Shown piece after piece: positions 1 to 8,469 of a DNA stretch of 42,126 nucleotides. Under the pieces are notes generated by a model. The model saw only the letters and a program-made list of their open reading frames with translations. It had not been told where the DNA came from and made no database searches. The position numbers and the translations under genes were made by a program. Every line of letters begins with the position of its first letter. Position 1 is the stretch's first letter. The stretch covers positions 1 to 42,126 of the forward strand of contig JAJTFY010000042.1 in the NCBI GenBank assembly GCA_021299175.1, given 5' to 3'. The stretch comes from Chitinophagaceae bacterium. GTDB lineage: Bacteria; Bacteroidota; Bacteroidia; Chitinophagales; Chitinophagaceae.

Positions 1-2
1 AA

Positions 3-548
3 AAGGTTCATTCCATCTCGGTTTTGGTTGGTGCAATCCCTGGAGCTCTACCTTGTTTGATAGGATGGGCGGCAGGTGATGCAGACCTGGGCGTTGGCGG
101 ATGGATCCTGTTCTCCTTGCAGTTCTTCTGGCAATTTCCCCATTTTTGGGCCATTGCCTGGGTAGCACATGAGGATTATACAAGAGCCGGATTCAGGATG
201 TTGCCTTCCAGGGGCGGACCCACCAAATATGCAGCGGTACAGGCAATATTATACTCAGTACTGTTGCTGCCGATTGGGGTTTTGCCGATGGTGTTTGGAA
301 TGTCTGGTATGGTGAGCATGGTCATCGTTACATTGGCCAACCTTGTAATGGTTTGGCAATGCATACGATTGTTCCGTGAGATGGATGTGAAAGCAGCCCG
401 CAGGGTCATGTTCACTTCCTACATTTATCTTCCGGTGGTATTGTTGGCATTGCTGGCAGACAAGCGACCCGTCCAAGACCAGACCAGTGTGAGGATTGAA
501 AAAGTGATGTTGTTGAACAAGATTCATTTTACTGATCGTAAATCATAG
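3..548 (+). CDS. ctaB: Protoheme IX farnesyltransferase (heme O synthase), C-terminal part; 5' end outside window
   Basis: Frame open from base 3; KVHSISVLVGAIPGALPCLIGWAAGD and FFWQFPHFWAIAWVAHEDY are typical UbiA/CyoE-CtaB motifs; next to oxidase subunit genes. Confidence 0.9.
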   Translation, partial: KVHSISVLVGAIPGALPCLIGWAAGDADLGVGGWILFSLQFFWQFPHFWAIAWVAHEDYTRAGFRMLPSRGGPTKYAAVQAILYSVLLLPIGVLPMVFGMSGMVSMVIVTLANLVMVWQCIRLFREMDVKAARRVMFTSYIYLPVVLLALLADKRPVQDQTSVRIEKVMLLNKIHFTDRKS

Positions 549-555
549 TTATACC

Positions 556-1131
556 ATGAGTCAGGTAATAAGCGAGCAGAAAAGAAAAATTCACCCCCAT
601 AAGTTTACCTTATGGGTAGCGATAGGCAGTATTTTGATGATGTTTGCAGGGTTGACCTCTGCTTACATTGTAAAAAGAAGCCAGGCCAGTTGGTTGATGA
701 TAGAAATACCCATGATGTTTTGGTATTCAACAGTCACCATTCTGGTCAGTAGCGCTACAGTGCAGCTTGCATTGAAAGCGTTGAAAAAGAGGGAAATGAT
801 CAACTACAAGCGTTTGCTTGTGGTAACAGCGGTGTTGGGAGTTCTTTTTGTTGTATTGCAGGTAGCAGGATTCAGTCAGTTTGCTGCACAGGATATCCGC
901 CTCGTTGGGGCAGGCTCCAATGCATCTTACTCTTTCCTGTTGGTCATTTCCTGTTTGCACGCTATTCACGTGCTGGGCGGGGTAGTGGCATTGGTTGTGA
1001 TTGCCATCCGGGCGCTGAACAGCTCTACAAGGAGCTACAGCACAGTACCGCTTGAAATCGCAGCAACGTATTGGCATTTTGTAGATGCTTTATGGATCTA
1101 CTTATTTATATTTTTCACCTGGATGAAATAA
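556..1131 (+). CDS. Cytochrome c oxidase subunit III-like (heme-copper oxidase subunit III)
   Basis: Polytopic; MMFAGLTSAYIVKRSQASW near N-terminus and HVLGGVVALVV...ATYWHFVDALWIYLFIFFTWM at C-terminus typical of COX3 family; operon context. Confidence 0.88.
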   Translation: MSQVISEQKRKIHPHKFTLWVAIGSILMMFAGLTSAYIVKRSQASWLMIEIPMMFWYSTVTILVSSATVQLALKALKKREMINYKRLLVVTAVLGVLFVVLQVAGFSQFAAQDIRLVGAGSNASYSFLLVISCLHAIHVLGGVVALVVIAIRALNSSTRSYSTVPLEIAATYWHFVDALWIYLFIFFTWMK

Positions 1132-1166
1132 GTCCTGGTGAGTTGAACCTTTAAACAAGCAATAGC

Positions 1167-1753
1167 ATGGCAACAGCCCAAGCACACACGGAAACCAAAT
1201 GGTGGAGTGGTGGCAAAAGCCCCTTCAACGTTGAGTACGGAAAACTGATGATGTGGTATTTCCTGATGAGTGACGCGTTCACTTTCGGGGCCTTCCTCAT
1301 CTCTTACGGAACCATTCGTTTCAGCCAGAACTACTGGCCAGATCCCAATGAGGTTTTCAATGCATTTCCTCTTGCAGGACACGCAAATCTTCCGCTGGCC
1401 TTCATGAGTTTGATGACTTTCATCCTCATTGTAAGTTCGGTAACCATGGTGCTTGCCGTACACGCTGGCCATAACACCCCTGGGGTCCTGCCGCCGATGT
1501 TGCTGCACACGACGGACACCATGTGGGTACACCCGGACCGGTTGCTTTTGGTGGTTACTTCTTTGGCATCACTGGTTTCCATGGTTTTCACGTAGCTTCT
1601 GGAGTGGGCATCAATATTGTGATGTTGATCATGGCCATCAATGGAACCTTTGAAAGGAAGGGCCACTACTGGATGATTGAAAAGGCTGGTCTTTACTGGC
1701 ATTTCGTAGACCTGGTATGGGTATTTGTATTCCTTTGCTTCTATCTCATCTAA
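1167..1753 (+). pseudogene. Second cytochrome c oxidase subunit III gene, disrupted: internal deletion plus frameshift
   Basis: N-terminal half in frame 1167-1595 (WWSGGKSPFNVEYGKLMMWYFLMSDAFTFGAFLISYGTIRFSQNYWPDPN...VTMVLAVHAGH), C-terminal half in frame 1523-1753 (VGTPGPVAFGGYFFGITGFHGFHVASG...GLYWHFVDLVWVFVFLCFYLI). The span between AVHAGH and GTPGPVAFGG is only about 15 codons, much shorter than in COX3 family members. Confidence 0.82.
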
Positions 1754-1774
1754 TCAACAGTTAAAGAAATTCAT

Positions 1775-2188
1775 ATGGAACACGCAGTACAGGAAATATC
1801 ATTTCACCATGAACCCGGTGGAAAAGAGGTTGTCAGCAAGATCATCAGAACAACGGTAATCTTGTCCGTTATCACCATCATTGAACTTGGAATGGGTCTG
1901 GGCATGTATGCCATACCCATGGCCGCCGGTTTGAAATTGTTTTTGAAAGGGGTGATTGTTATCCTTTCCCTTGCAAAGGCATTTTATATTGTTGGTGTAT
2001 TCATGCACCTTGGAGAAGAGGTAAAGAACCTGATCATGACCATCGTGGTTCCTTTGTTGCTCTTCATCTGGTTCATTGCAGCCTTCTTGTATGAGGGCAA
2101 TTCCTGGAAAAACCTCAGGAATACCTACAACCCAAAACAAGCTGTTTCTGCTCCTGCCGCACCTCACGAAGCCGGCGAGCACCATTGA
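1775..2188 (+). CDS. Cytochrome c oxidase subunit IV-like (prokaryotic COX4 family)
   Basis: 137 aa, three TM segments; AKAFYIVGVFMHLGEEVKNLIMTIVVPLLLFIWFIAAFLYEG is typical of the family. Confidence 0.85.
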   Translation: MEHAVQEISFHHEPGGKEVVSKIIRTTVILSVITIIELGMGLGMYAIPMAAGLKLFLKGVIVILSLAKAFYIVGVFMHLGEEVKNLIMTIVVPLLLFIWFIAAFLYEGNSWKNLRNTYNPKQAVSAPAAPHEAGEHH

Positions 2189-2211
2189 TATTGAACATTA
2201 AAAATCAAAAA

Positions 2212-2247
2212 GCATCGTTCCGGCTACAACCGAATGGTGCTTTTTTT
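2212..2247 (+). terminator. Putative rho-independent terminator after subunit IV gene
   Basis: gcatcgttc ... gaatggtgc (9-bp stem including 2 G-U pairs) followed by TTTTTTT. Confidence 0.6.
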
Positions 2248-2265
2248 GTTTCTATTTATACATAG

Positions 2266-2964
2266 ATGAAAAAGACAACCCTTCTTGCCCTTTTGATGGT
2301 TACACTGTTGCCGATTGCCAGTTATTTGTACGTCAGCAGCCTGAGCAAGGACGCCATCAAAATGCCCCGCCGTTATTTTTATGATACCGTTGTAGTAAAA
2401 ATGGAGAAAGGAAAAAAAGTCAATGATACGGTCTGGCACAAGGTGAAACCATTTAAGCTCAAGAACCAGTTTGGAAAAGAAGTGGGTCTTGAAGACTGGG
2501 GCGGTAAAATCATCATTGCAGATTTCTTTTTTACCTCCTGCCCATCGATTTGCCCCAAGCTTACCCGCAACATGAAAAAATTGCAGACGGCATTCAAAAA
2601 AACCGATTCCCTGGTAAGGTTTGTATCCTTTACCGTTGATCCAGTCCGCGATACCGTTCAGGCCCTGAAAGCCTATGGCGATAAATTTGGCATCGACCAT
2701 GATACCTGGTTCATGCTTACGGGCGATAGAAATGAGTTGTATGATATTGCACTGAATGAGTTCAAGGCTTCCATCGCCTCCAATGGCAATATTGACACTG
2801 GCTTCATCCATACCGACCGGTTCTTTCTTTTGGACCGCGACAGGGTGGTAAGGGGATGGTACAACGGACTGGACAGTGTCAACCTCGATAAGCTCATCAA
2901 GGATGTGGTGCTCCTGAACATGGAGCGTGATAAGAAGAAAAAAAGAAATCTCTTCAGAAAATAA
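2266..2964 (+). CDS. SCO1/SenC family copper chaperone
   Basis: DFFFTSCPSICPKLTRNMKKLQ (CxxxC motif) and VSFTVDPVRDT; near cytochrome oxidase genes. Confidence 0.9.
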   Translation: MKKTTLLALLMVTLLPIASYLYVSSLSKDAIKMPRRYFYDTVVVKMEKGKKVNDTVWHKVKPFKLKNQFGKEVGLEDWGGKIIIADFFFTSCPSICPKLTRNMKKLQTAFKKTDSLVRFVSFTVDPVRDTVQALKAYGDKFGIDHDTWFMLTGDRNELYDIALNEFKASIASNGNIDTGFIHTDRFFLLDRDRVVRGWYNGLDSVNLDKLIKDVVLLNMERDKKKKRNLFRK

Positions 2965-2982
2965 AATTCAAAAACCAGAAAC

Positions 2983-3525
2983 ATGTTACCTGCAAGCATT
3001 CAAAAAAACGACAAGAGAGCCAGTTTGCTGATCATTCTATTTTCAATCATCGTTTTTGTAGCGGTTGTATTCCTCTCTAAAATCAAACTCGAGTTGGATT
3101 TGCCGTTCAACGTGCATTTGTTTGCACAAGTGAATGCAGCCATCAATACTGCTGTATCTTTTTTGTTGTTGGTAGGGCTTCTGGCAGTGAAGCGTGGTCG
3201 CTATGCTTTGCACAAAAAAGTGATGATGACCTCCATGGTCCTTTCACTCCTTTTCCTGGTTTCCTATATTTGTCATCACCTCTTATCGGATTCAACCGTA
3301 TTCGGTGGTGAAGGAACCATCCGTTATGTCTATTATTTTATCCTGATCACCCATATCATTCTTGCGGCCATCATTCTTCCCTTTATCCTCTTTACTTCCT
3401 ACAGGGCATTGGTGGCAGAATGGCCTGCACACAAGAAACTGGCAAGAATTACCTGGCCCATCTGGTTTTATGTATCAGTAACAGGAGTGATTGTATATCT
3501 CTTGATTAGTCCTTACTACGTTTAG
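2983..3525 (+). CDS. DUF420 family membrane protein
   Basis: Polytopic 180 aa; HLFAQVNAAINTAVSFLLLVGLLAVKRGRYALHKKVMMTSMVLS and HIILAAIILPFILFTSYRA; commonly follows SCO1 in this phylum. Confidence 0.82.
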   Translation: MLPASIQKNDKRASLLIILFSIIVFVAVVFLSKIKLELDLPFNVHLFAQVNAAINTAVSFLLLVGLLAVKRGRYALHKKVMMTSMVLSLLFLVSYICHHLLSDSTVFGGEGTIRYVYYFILITHIILAAIILPFILFTSYRALVAEWPAHKKLARITWPIWFYVSVTGVIVYLLISPYYV

Positions 3526-3534
3526 GGCTTTTCT

Positions 3535-3903
3535 CTACAACTCTTTTTCTGGATCCCAGTAGCGCTCCGTGAATTCAACAACCTTGTCGTTGACCACGGC
3601 TACGCCGTCTTTTTCAAGGAGCTCTTGCATCAGTGTTGGGGTTTGGAAATGATTTTTTCCTGTGAGCATTCCATTGCGGTTCACCACCCTTTGCGCGGGA
3701 ATGGGTGGATGGAGACCGTGTGAGGCATTCATGGCCCAGCCAACCATCCTTGATGAAAGCCCCGATCCAAGGTATTTGGCAATGGCACCATAGTTGGTTA
3801 CACGTCCTTTGGGAATCTGTCGAACAACATCAAAAACGTCTTCAAAAAAATTTCTTTGAGATGGAGGAAGAGAGGCGTTCTTAGTAGGCAGATTTTTTTT
3901 CAT
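3535..3903 (-). CDS. MGMT family / alkyltransferase-like (ATL) protein
   Basis: VRQIPKGRVTNYGAIAKYLG...MVGWAMNASHG...PIPAQRVVNRNGMLTGKNHF; the PCHR active-site motif is replaced by PAQR. Confidence 0.87.
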   Translation of the reverse strand: MKKNLPTKNASLPPSQRNFFEDVFDVVRQIPKGRVTNYGAIAKYLGSGLSSRMVGWAMNASHGLHPPIPAQRVVNRNGMLTGKNHFQTPTLMQELLEKDGVAVVNDKVVEFTERYWDPEKEL

Positions 3904-4084
3904 GCTCCATCCGATTTCTCAGCTCGGTTCTTTTAGGCTCTGGAACGTTGATATGGTCGTAAGGGCAGTTGAGGCAACCGTTTCCACAACAATTTCCGTT
4001 GTCCAGGTGGTATTTGGCAGTGAGTACCATATACCCTTGCTCATTGTAGTAAAAATGCTCACCCTCTATCAGTTTCTTTTTCAT
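3881..4084 (-). CDS. DUF5522-like small Cys-rich protein
   Basis: 67 aa; EGEHFYYNEQGYMVLTAKYHLDNGNCCGNGCLNCPYDH; overlaps both flanking genes in the same orientation. Confidence 0.75.
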   Translation of the reverse strand: MKKKLIEGEHFYYNEQGYMVLTAKYHLDNGNCCGNGCLNCPYDHINVPEPKRTELRNRMEHEKKSAY

Positions 4085-4817
4085 CCTTCAATACTTCAAT
4101 TAACGCAGTTTCAATTTCTCTTACCATTGTTGAAAGACGTTCATCCATTGTTGGGTCCAACTGACCAGGAATTGCAAACTTCAGGTAATGAATCCTTTTG
4201 CTTTTTGCAATATCAAGGCCTTCGTAGTGTGTTTTGATCAGCAGCTCTTGGTTTTGTTTAAGATCTCTGCTGATATCATCACTTTCTTCCAACAAAGTCA
4301 ATCCGTAAAGTTCAATCACCAGTTTTGTGAATTGAAACAGTACCGGAGAGTCCGTCTTTAGATTGATATAACCACCGGGCTTGAGTATTTGTTGATATTT
4401 TCTAAGAAATTCAGGATGTGTCAACCTGCGGTTGGATTTTGAGATGCGCAATTGAGGATCAGGAAAGGGAAGCCAGATCTCATCCACCTCGCCTGCTGCG
4501 AAATAATTGTTGATCATGCCAATCTGCGAACGGATGAACGCAACATTTTTCATTCCTGCTTGCAAAGATTTTTTTGCTCCCACCCAGATGCGGTTTCCCT
4601 TTACATCGACACCAATCAGGTTTTTGTTCGGATAGAGTGTTGCCAAACCAATTGAGTATTCTCCTTTACCACAGGCCAATTCAAGGATGATGGGGTTGGT
4701 ATTGTTGAACCTTTCATGCCATTTGCCTGCAGTATTTTCCGGATACTGCAATACATGATCGAAGGTGGCAATTTCAGCAAAGCGAATCAGTTTTTTTTGT
4801 CCCATAACAGGCTGCAA
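4059..4817 (-). CDS. trmB: tRNA (guanosine(46)-N7)-methyltransferase TrmB
   Basis: ILELACGKGEYSIGLATLYPNKNLIGVDVKGNRIWVGAKKSLQAGMKNVAFIRSQI, DEIWLPFPDPQLRISKSNRRLTHPEFL. Confidence 0.92.
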   Translation of the reverse strand: MQPVMGQKKLIRFAEIATFDHVLQYPENTAGKWHERFNNTNPIILELACGKGEYSIGLATLYPNKNLIGVDVKGNRIWVGAKKSLQAGMKNVAFIRSQIGMINNYFAAGEVDEIWLPFPDPQLRISKSNRRLTHPEFLRKYQQILKPGGYINLKTDSPVLFQFTKLVIELYGLTLLEESDDISRDLKQNQELLIKTHYEGLDIAKSKRIHYLKFAIPGQLDPTMDERLSTMVREIETALIEVLKDEKETDRG

Positions 4818-5023
4818 AGGTAAAACAGCTTTGCATCAATCGCATGTACTTCTTTCTCACAATTGGTGAAACCACCGGTATTTGCTGTGAATAATCTCCG
4901 CATTTCATGTTGATTATCCCTTTACAAGCTTTTGGAGCCAAGCTAGTTTTACAGGGCAATAATAAATACATGTTGCTGGCGCGATACCCCGGGCCTATTT
5001 TAAAAAACAATAAAATCAATTGT

Positions 5024-5335
5024 ATGAAAAAACTGATCTTATCAGCAGCAATGATGTTTGCAGCATTTCTGACACAGGCAGCTGTTGGCAAACAAATCGA
5101 AGAAGTAAAATTCAAGTCAGGTGAAGAAAAAGTGAGCACTGTACATTGGGGCGATGAAGGATCTCCTGAAAAAGAGACATTGTGCACGATAACGATGAAA
5201 GGAAGAATTGATCTTGGGCCTATTGAGGCAGAAGTGAGTTGCACAACTTCTGCAACCAGCTGCGAAACGGCAACCGTAAGCGCCATCAACTGCCTTTCGG
5301 CAGCGATGAAGACGGTGCGCATGGTGATTATGTAA
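5024..5335 (+). CDS. Small exported Cys-containing hypothetical protein
   Basis: ATG at 5024 gives the signal peptide MKKLILSAAMMFAAFLTQAAVG; in the frame of the 4907-5335 ORF; mature part contains 4 Cys. Confidence 0.55.
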   Translation: MKKLILSAAMMFAAFLTQAAVGKQIEEVKFKSGEEKVSTVHWGDEGSPEKETLCTITMKGRIDLGPIEAEVSCTTSATSCETATVSAINCLSAAMKTVRMVIM

Positions 5336-5381
5336 ACCAGTCCAGGGGTATTGCGCCATTTTTCACTTTAAATACATTACC

Positions 5382-6128
5382 ATGAAAATATACTTATTGA
5401 TATGCTGTGTTGCCATGTTGGGCATTGCACAGGCACAGACAACAACCATGTTCGTATACGAAGGAAAATTCAACAGCAGTTTCGGTAGGGCAGAGAATTT
5501 CAGACAATTCAAGGGAACCTTGATTGTATCAGGCGACAGGTCTATGTTTACCATGAAAGAGTCTGGTGTGCAACTTGCCTCTGTTCAGGGAAACAATATT
5601 GACCTCAGGCCAGACAGCATGTTTACTGTTTTCAAAGATGTTGAATCCAATTCATTGTTGTTTGAGTTTTCTGATTTGAATCAGCGAACCCATCTGTTTG
5701 CAGATACATTGTTTCCTATGGATTGGAAAACCAGCGAAGAACAAAGATCGATCGGGGGCATCCCATGCCGCAAGGCAGTGACGCAGTTTAAGGGAAGGGG
5801 ATACACGGCCTGGTATGCCCCCACGATCACCATTCCAGATGGGCCTTGGAAACTGGGAGGCTTGCCCGGTTTGATCCTGGAAGCCTATGACGATGAAGAC
5901 AATTGGCACATGACCTTTGTTTCAAAGCAGGAAGTATCTGGATTTGACCAGGATCATTTTTTGGCAGTCATGAAAAAGGGAACAGAAGGGTTTCCTGCAT
6001 TTGCAGCGCAGGTCAAAAAAATATTCAGCAGGTTGGCAACATCTTTGGGTGCGCAATCATCTGCGAACTGTGTTGATTGTCAAACCAAATCTGTGATAAA
6101 ATTCCATTCCTGGGAAAAGATCGATTGA
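5382..6128 (+). CDS. GLPGLI family protein
   Basis: Signal peptide plus WKLGGLPGLILEAYDDEDNWHMTF; followed by a TonB-dependent receptor-like gene. Confidence 0.88.
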   Translation: MKIYLLICCVAMLGIAQAQTTTMFVYEGKFNSSFGRAENFRQFKGTLIVSGDRSMFTMKESGVQLASVQGNNIDLRPDSMFTVFKDVESNSLLFEFSDLNQRTHLFADTLFPMDWKTSEEQRSIGGIPCRKAVTQFKGRGYTAWYAPTITIPDGPWKLGGLPGLILEAYDDEDNWHMTFVSKQEVSGFDQDHFLAVMKKGTEGFPAFAAQVKKIFSRLATSLGAQSSANCVDCQTKSVIKFHSWEKID

Positions 6129-6129
6129 A

Positions 6130-8469
6130 ATGAAGATCCGGTCATTGGTGGTGTTGGTGTGTTTGATCCAGGTTTCTTTTTTGTTTGCTTCGGTTCACCG
6201 GTTGGCAGTGGATACGACTCTTCCAGGAAGTAATGTAGGGGAGCTTCCTGGCATTGTTATCAGGCGCAACCAGCCCATGGCCAAGGCCAGTGTCGATACC
6301 TTGACGTTTGATGCGGCAAGGTATTTGAAAACAGAAGCATTCAGGCTGGAAGACTTGGTAAAAAACATACCCGGGTTTCGTGTGGATGACAATGGCCGGA
6401 TCTATTTCAATGGAAAGGAAATCAGCAGGATCATGATTGATGGAGATGATCTTGCAGGAGAACATTATAAACTCTTGTCAAGAAACTTGAAGGCTTTGAT
6501 GATCGACAGCCTTCAGCTCATTCAGCGCCATCAAAAAAACAGGTTGATGCAAACATTCGGCAACCGCGATGCCATTGCTGTTAACCTGGTCATCAAAAAA
6601 TCATGGATAGGAAAAACCAGCGGAAACCTGATGCTCTCAAAAGACATGGGCAACCGTGGAGAGGGGGACGCAGAACTGATCAGGCTGACCAAAAAATCAA
6701 AACAATTGTGCTTCATCAATACCAACAATACAGGCGCCAATGGCGTGACTGACAGAGGAAATGAAATGCAGGGAAACGATCGGGGTGTTTATCGGGTATG
6801 GCCTTTTGACCCACTGTATGCAGGCACTGGTCCCAATCTACCCCCAGCGTATGTCAACATCAACAATGACAAAAGCCTTGCATTCATTTCCTCGTTGGTA
6901 TTGTCTTCACATACCAAACTCAGTCTGACGGCTACTGCCATGCAAAATGAAAACAGGAGGTTGGCTTCCAGCAAATCTTCATACAATATACCGGGTACTG
7001 AAAAACTCAACCTAAACACAAGTACCAAACAGGTAGCGCAATCAACTATTGGAAATTTGCGTATGCAGTTGGAAACAGACAAGGGGGGCAATAAGTTATC
7101 TTCTTTTCAATTAAATGTCAGCAATGGACAAATGCATTCAATACAACATACAGACCGCAATGGCATTCTTACCACGGTTAGCAATGCCAATGATCGTTTG
7201 CATCAATTCAACCTGCATGCAACACACCATGTTTCCTGGAAGCTCAGCCCCCAAGTTCTGTTACAGTTGGATACCCGGATGGCAATTGACCGAAACAGGA
7301 ACCAGCTTCAGGCATCGTTTTCTTCTGATGGCCTGATGCAGTTTTTCGTTGATCAGGCATTTTCCCATCATGGAAAAATGGCAGGTACCGATCTTTCCCT
7401 GATCAGGCAACGGGGTCAGCAAAATGCCAGGGTGGGTATTCGTGCTGTTATTGAGTCAATCACATCAGCTATTGGAACTCAGGCCATCTCGCTGCAGCTG
7501 GCAAAATATTATCCTTACCTGACTGTCGTTCAACGGCATTCAAAAAAAATATCCACCACGTTTGATGCTGCAGCAGGAACAGCAATGGCAAACAACAACG
7601 CATTCATCTTTCACCTGGAGGAAAAATTATTATGGCAGAGAAAACCTACGCAGCAATACCGGATGGGAATTGCCCTTGCCCAAAAACCTGCCGCCATCCG
7701 TTCATGGCATGCAGGACCAGTTTTCTTTGAAGGCACCATGAGAAATGGCATTGCCAATCCCGCTATTCCGTTATCGGTGGATCTGGAAATCGGGGCAACA
7801 AAAATGGATTTGTACAAGGGGTTTGTATTGTCTGTCAATGCGCGTGCCGGCATGTTGCGCAATGATTATGGTCTAGCAACTGCTGTCGGAAGTTGGGTTG
7901 ATTCCTTGTCCTGGTTTATCATTCCTTTGCAGCGCAACCTCATGTTCAATGCACGTGTTGAGCAGTTCATCCATGCCTTAAAATTGAAGTATATTCTCGA
8001 AGCCAATGGGATGTTGAGTCAACGGCCGCAACAGTTGAATGGGAAGTTTTTCAATTCCACCATGAAAGGCCATGGCTTTGAACATCGGATGGTCAGCAAC
8101 TGGAAAGCTTGGTTCAATGGTGAACTGCATTATGGACTGCAGGAGAACAGCTTTGGCGCTTCGGGTCAGCAGCCCTCAACCATGAAGAGGATTGTTTATG
8201 GGATCTCCACAACCCTGCGATGCAGTTCTTATTTGTTTGCCCATTTGCAGTACTGTGTTCAGCGTTTTGAAAGGGGGCAATCTTTTGATATGCTGGACGG
8301 CGTGATCAAAGCAGTGTTGAGCCCCCGATGGCGTTGCTCCATTGCCCTGAACAACCTCATGAACCATCAATGTATTGAACTGCTCAATGCTTCTCCCTAT
8401 GGCAATGATCGATTCACCCAGCAACTCAATGGAAGACAGGTATTGTTTGGCCTCAATTGGGGATTTTGA
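6130..8469 (+). CDS. TonB-dependent receptor-like outer membrane beta-barrel protein
   Basis: Signal peptide; plug-like EAFRLEDLVKNIPGFRVDDNGRIYFNGKEISRIMIDGDDLAGEHY; long barrel-like remainder; starts 1 nt after the GLPGLI stop. Confidence 0.8.
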   Translation: MKIRSLVVLVCLIQVSFLFASVHRLAVDTTLPGSNVGELPGIVIRRNQPMAKASVDTLTFDAARYLKTEAFRLEDLVKNIPGFRVDDNGRIYFNGKEISRIMIDGDDLAGEHYKLLSRNLKALMIDSLQLIQRHQKNRLMQTFGNRDAIAVNLVIKKSWIGKTSGNLMLSKDMGNRGEGDAELIRLTKKSKQLCFINTNNTGANGVTDRGNEMQGNDRGVYRVWPFDPLYAGTGPNLPPAYVNINNDKSLAFISSLVLSSHTKLSLTATAMQNENRRLASSKSSYNIPGTEKLNLNTSTKQVAQSTIGNLRMQLETDKGGNKLSSFQLNVSNGQMHSIQHTDRNGILTTVSNANDRLHQFNLHATHHVSWKLSPQVLLQLDTRMAIDRNRNQLQASFSSDGLMQFFVDQAFSHHGKMAGTDLSLIRQRGQQNARVGIRAVIESITSAIGTQAISLQLAKYYPYLTVVQRHSKKISTTFDAAAGTAMANNNAFIFHLEEKLLWQRKPTQQYRMGIALAQKPAAIRSWHAGPVFFEGTMRNGIANPAIPLSVDLEIGATKMDLYKGFVLSVNARAGMLRNDYGLATAVGSWVDSLSWFIIPLQRNLMFNARVEQFIHALKLKYILEANGMLSQRPQQLNGKFFNSTMKGHGFEHRMVSNWKAWFNGELHYGLQENSFGASGQQPSTMKRIVYGISTTLRCSSYLFAHLQYCVQRFERGQSFDMLDGVIKAVLSPRWRCSIALNNLMNHQCIELLNASPYGNDRFTQQLNGRQVLFGLNWGF

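Noticed and set aside
1473-1523. Programmed frameshift or translational bypass rescuing COX3
   Set aside because: No slippery heptamer seen, and the shift comes with loss of expected conserved helices, so deletion or assembly error is simpler
1098-1532. 144-aa minus-strand ORF opposite COX3
   Set aside because: Antisense shadow of coding sequence; His/Arg/Cys-rich with no family resemblance
1453-1653. 66-aa plus-strand ORF inside the disrupted COX3 gene
   Set aside because: Third-frame shadow translation (Cys/Trp/Arg rich); neither COX3-like half is in this frame
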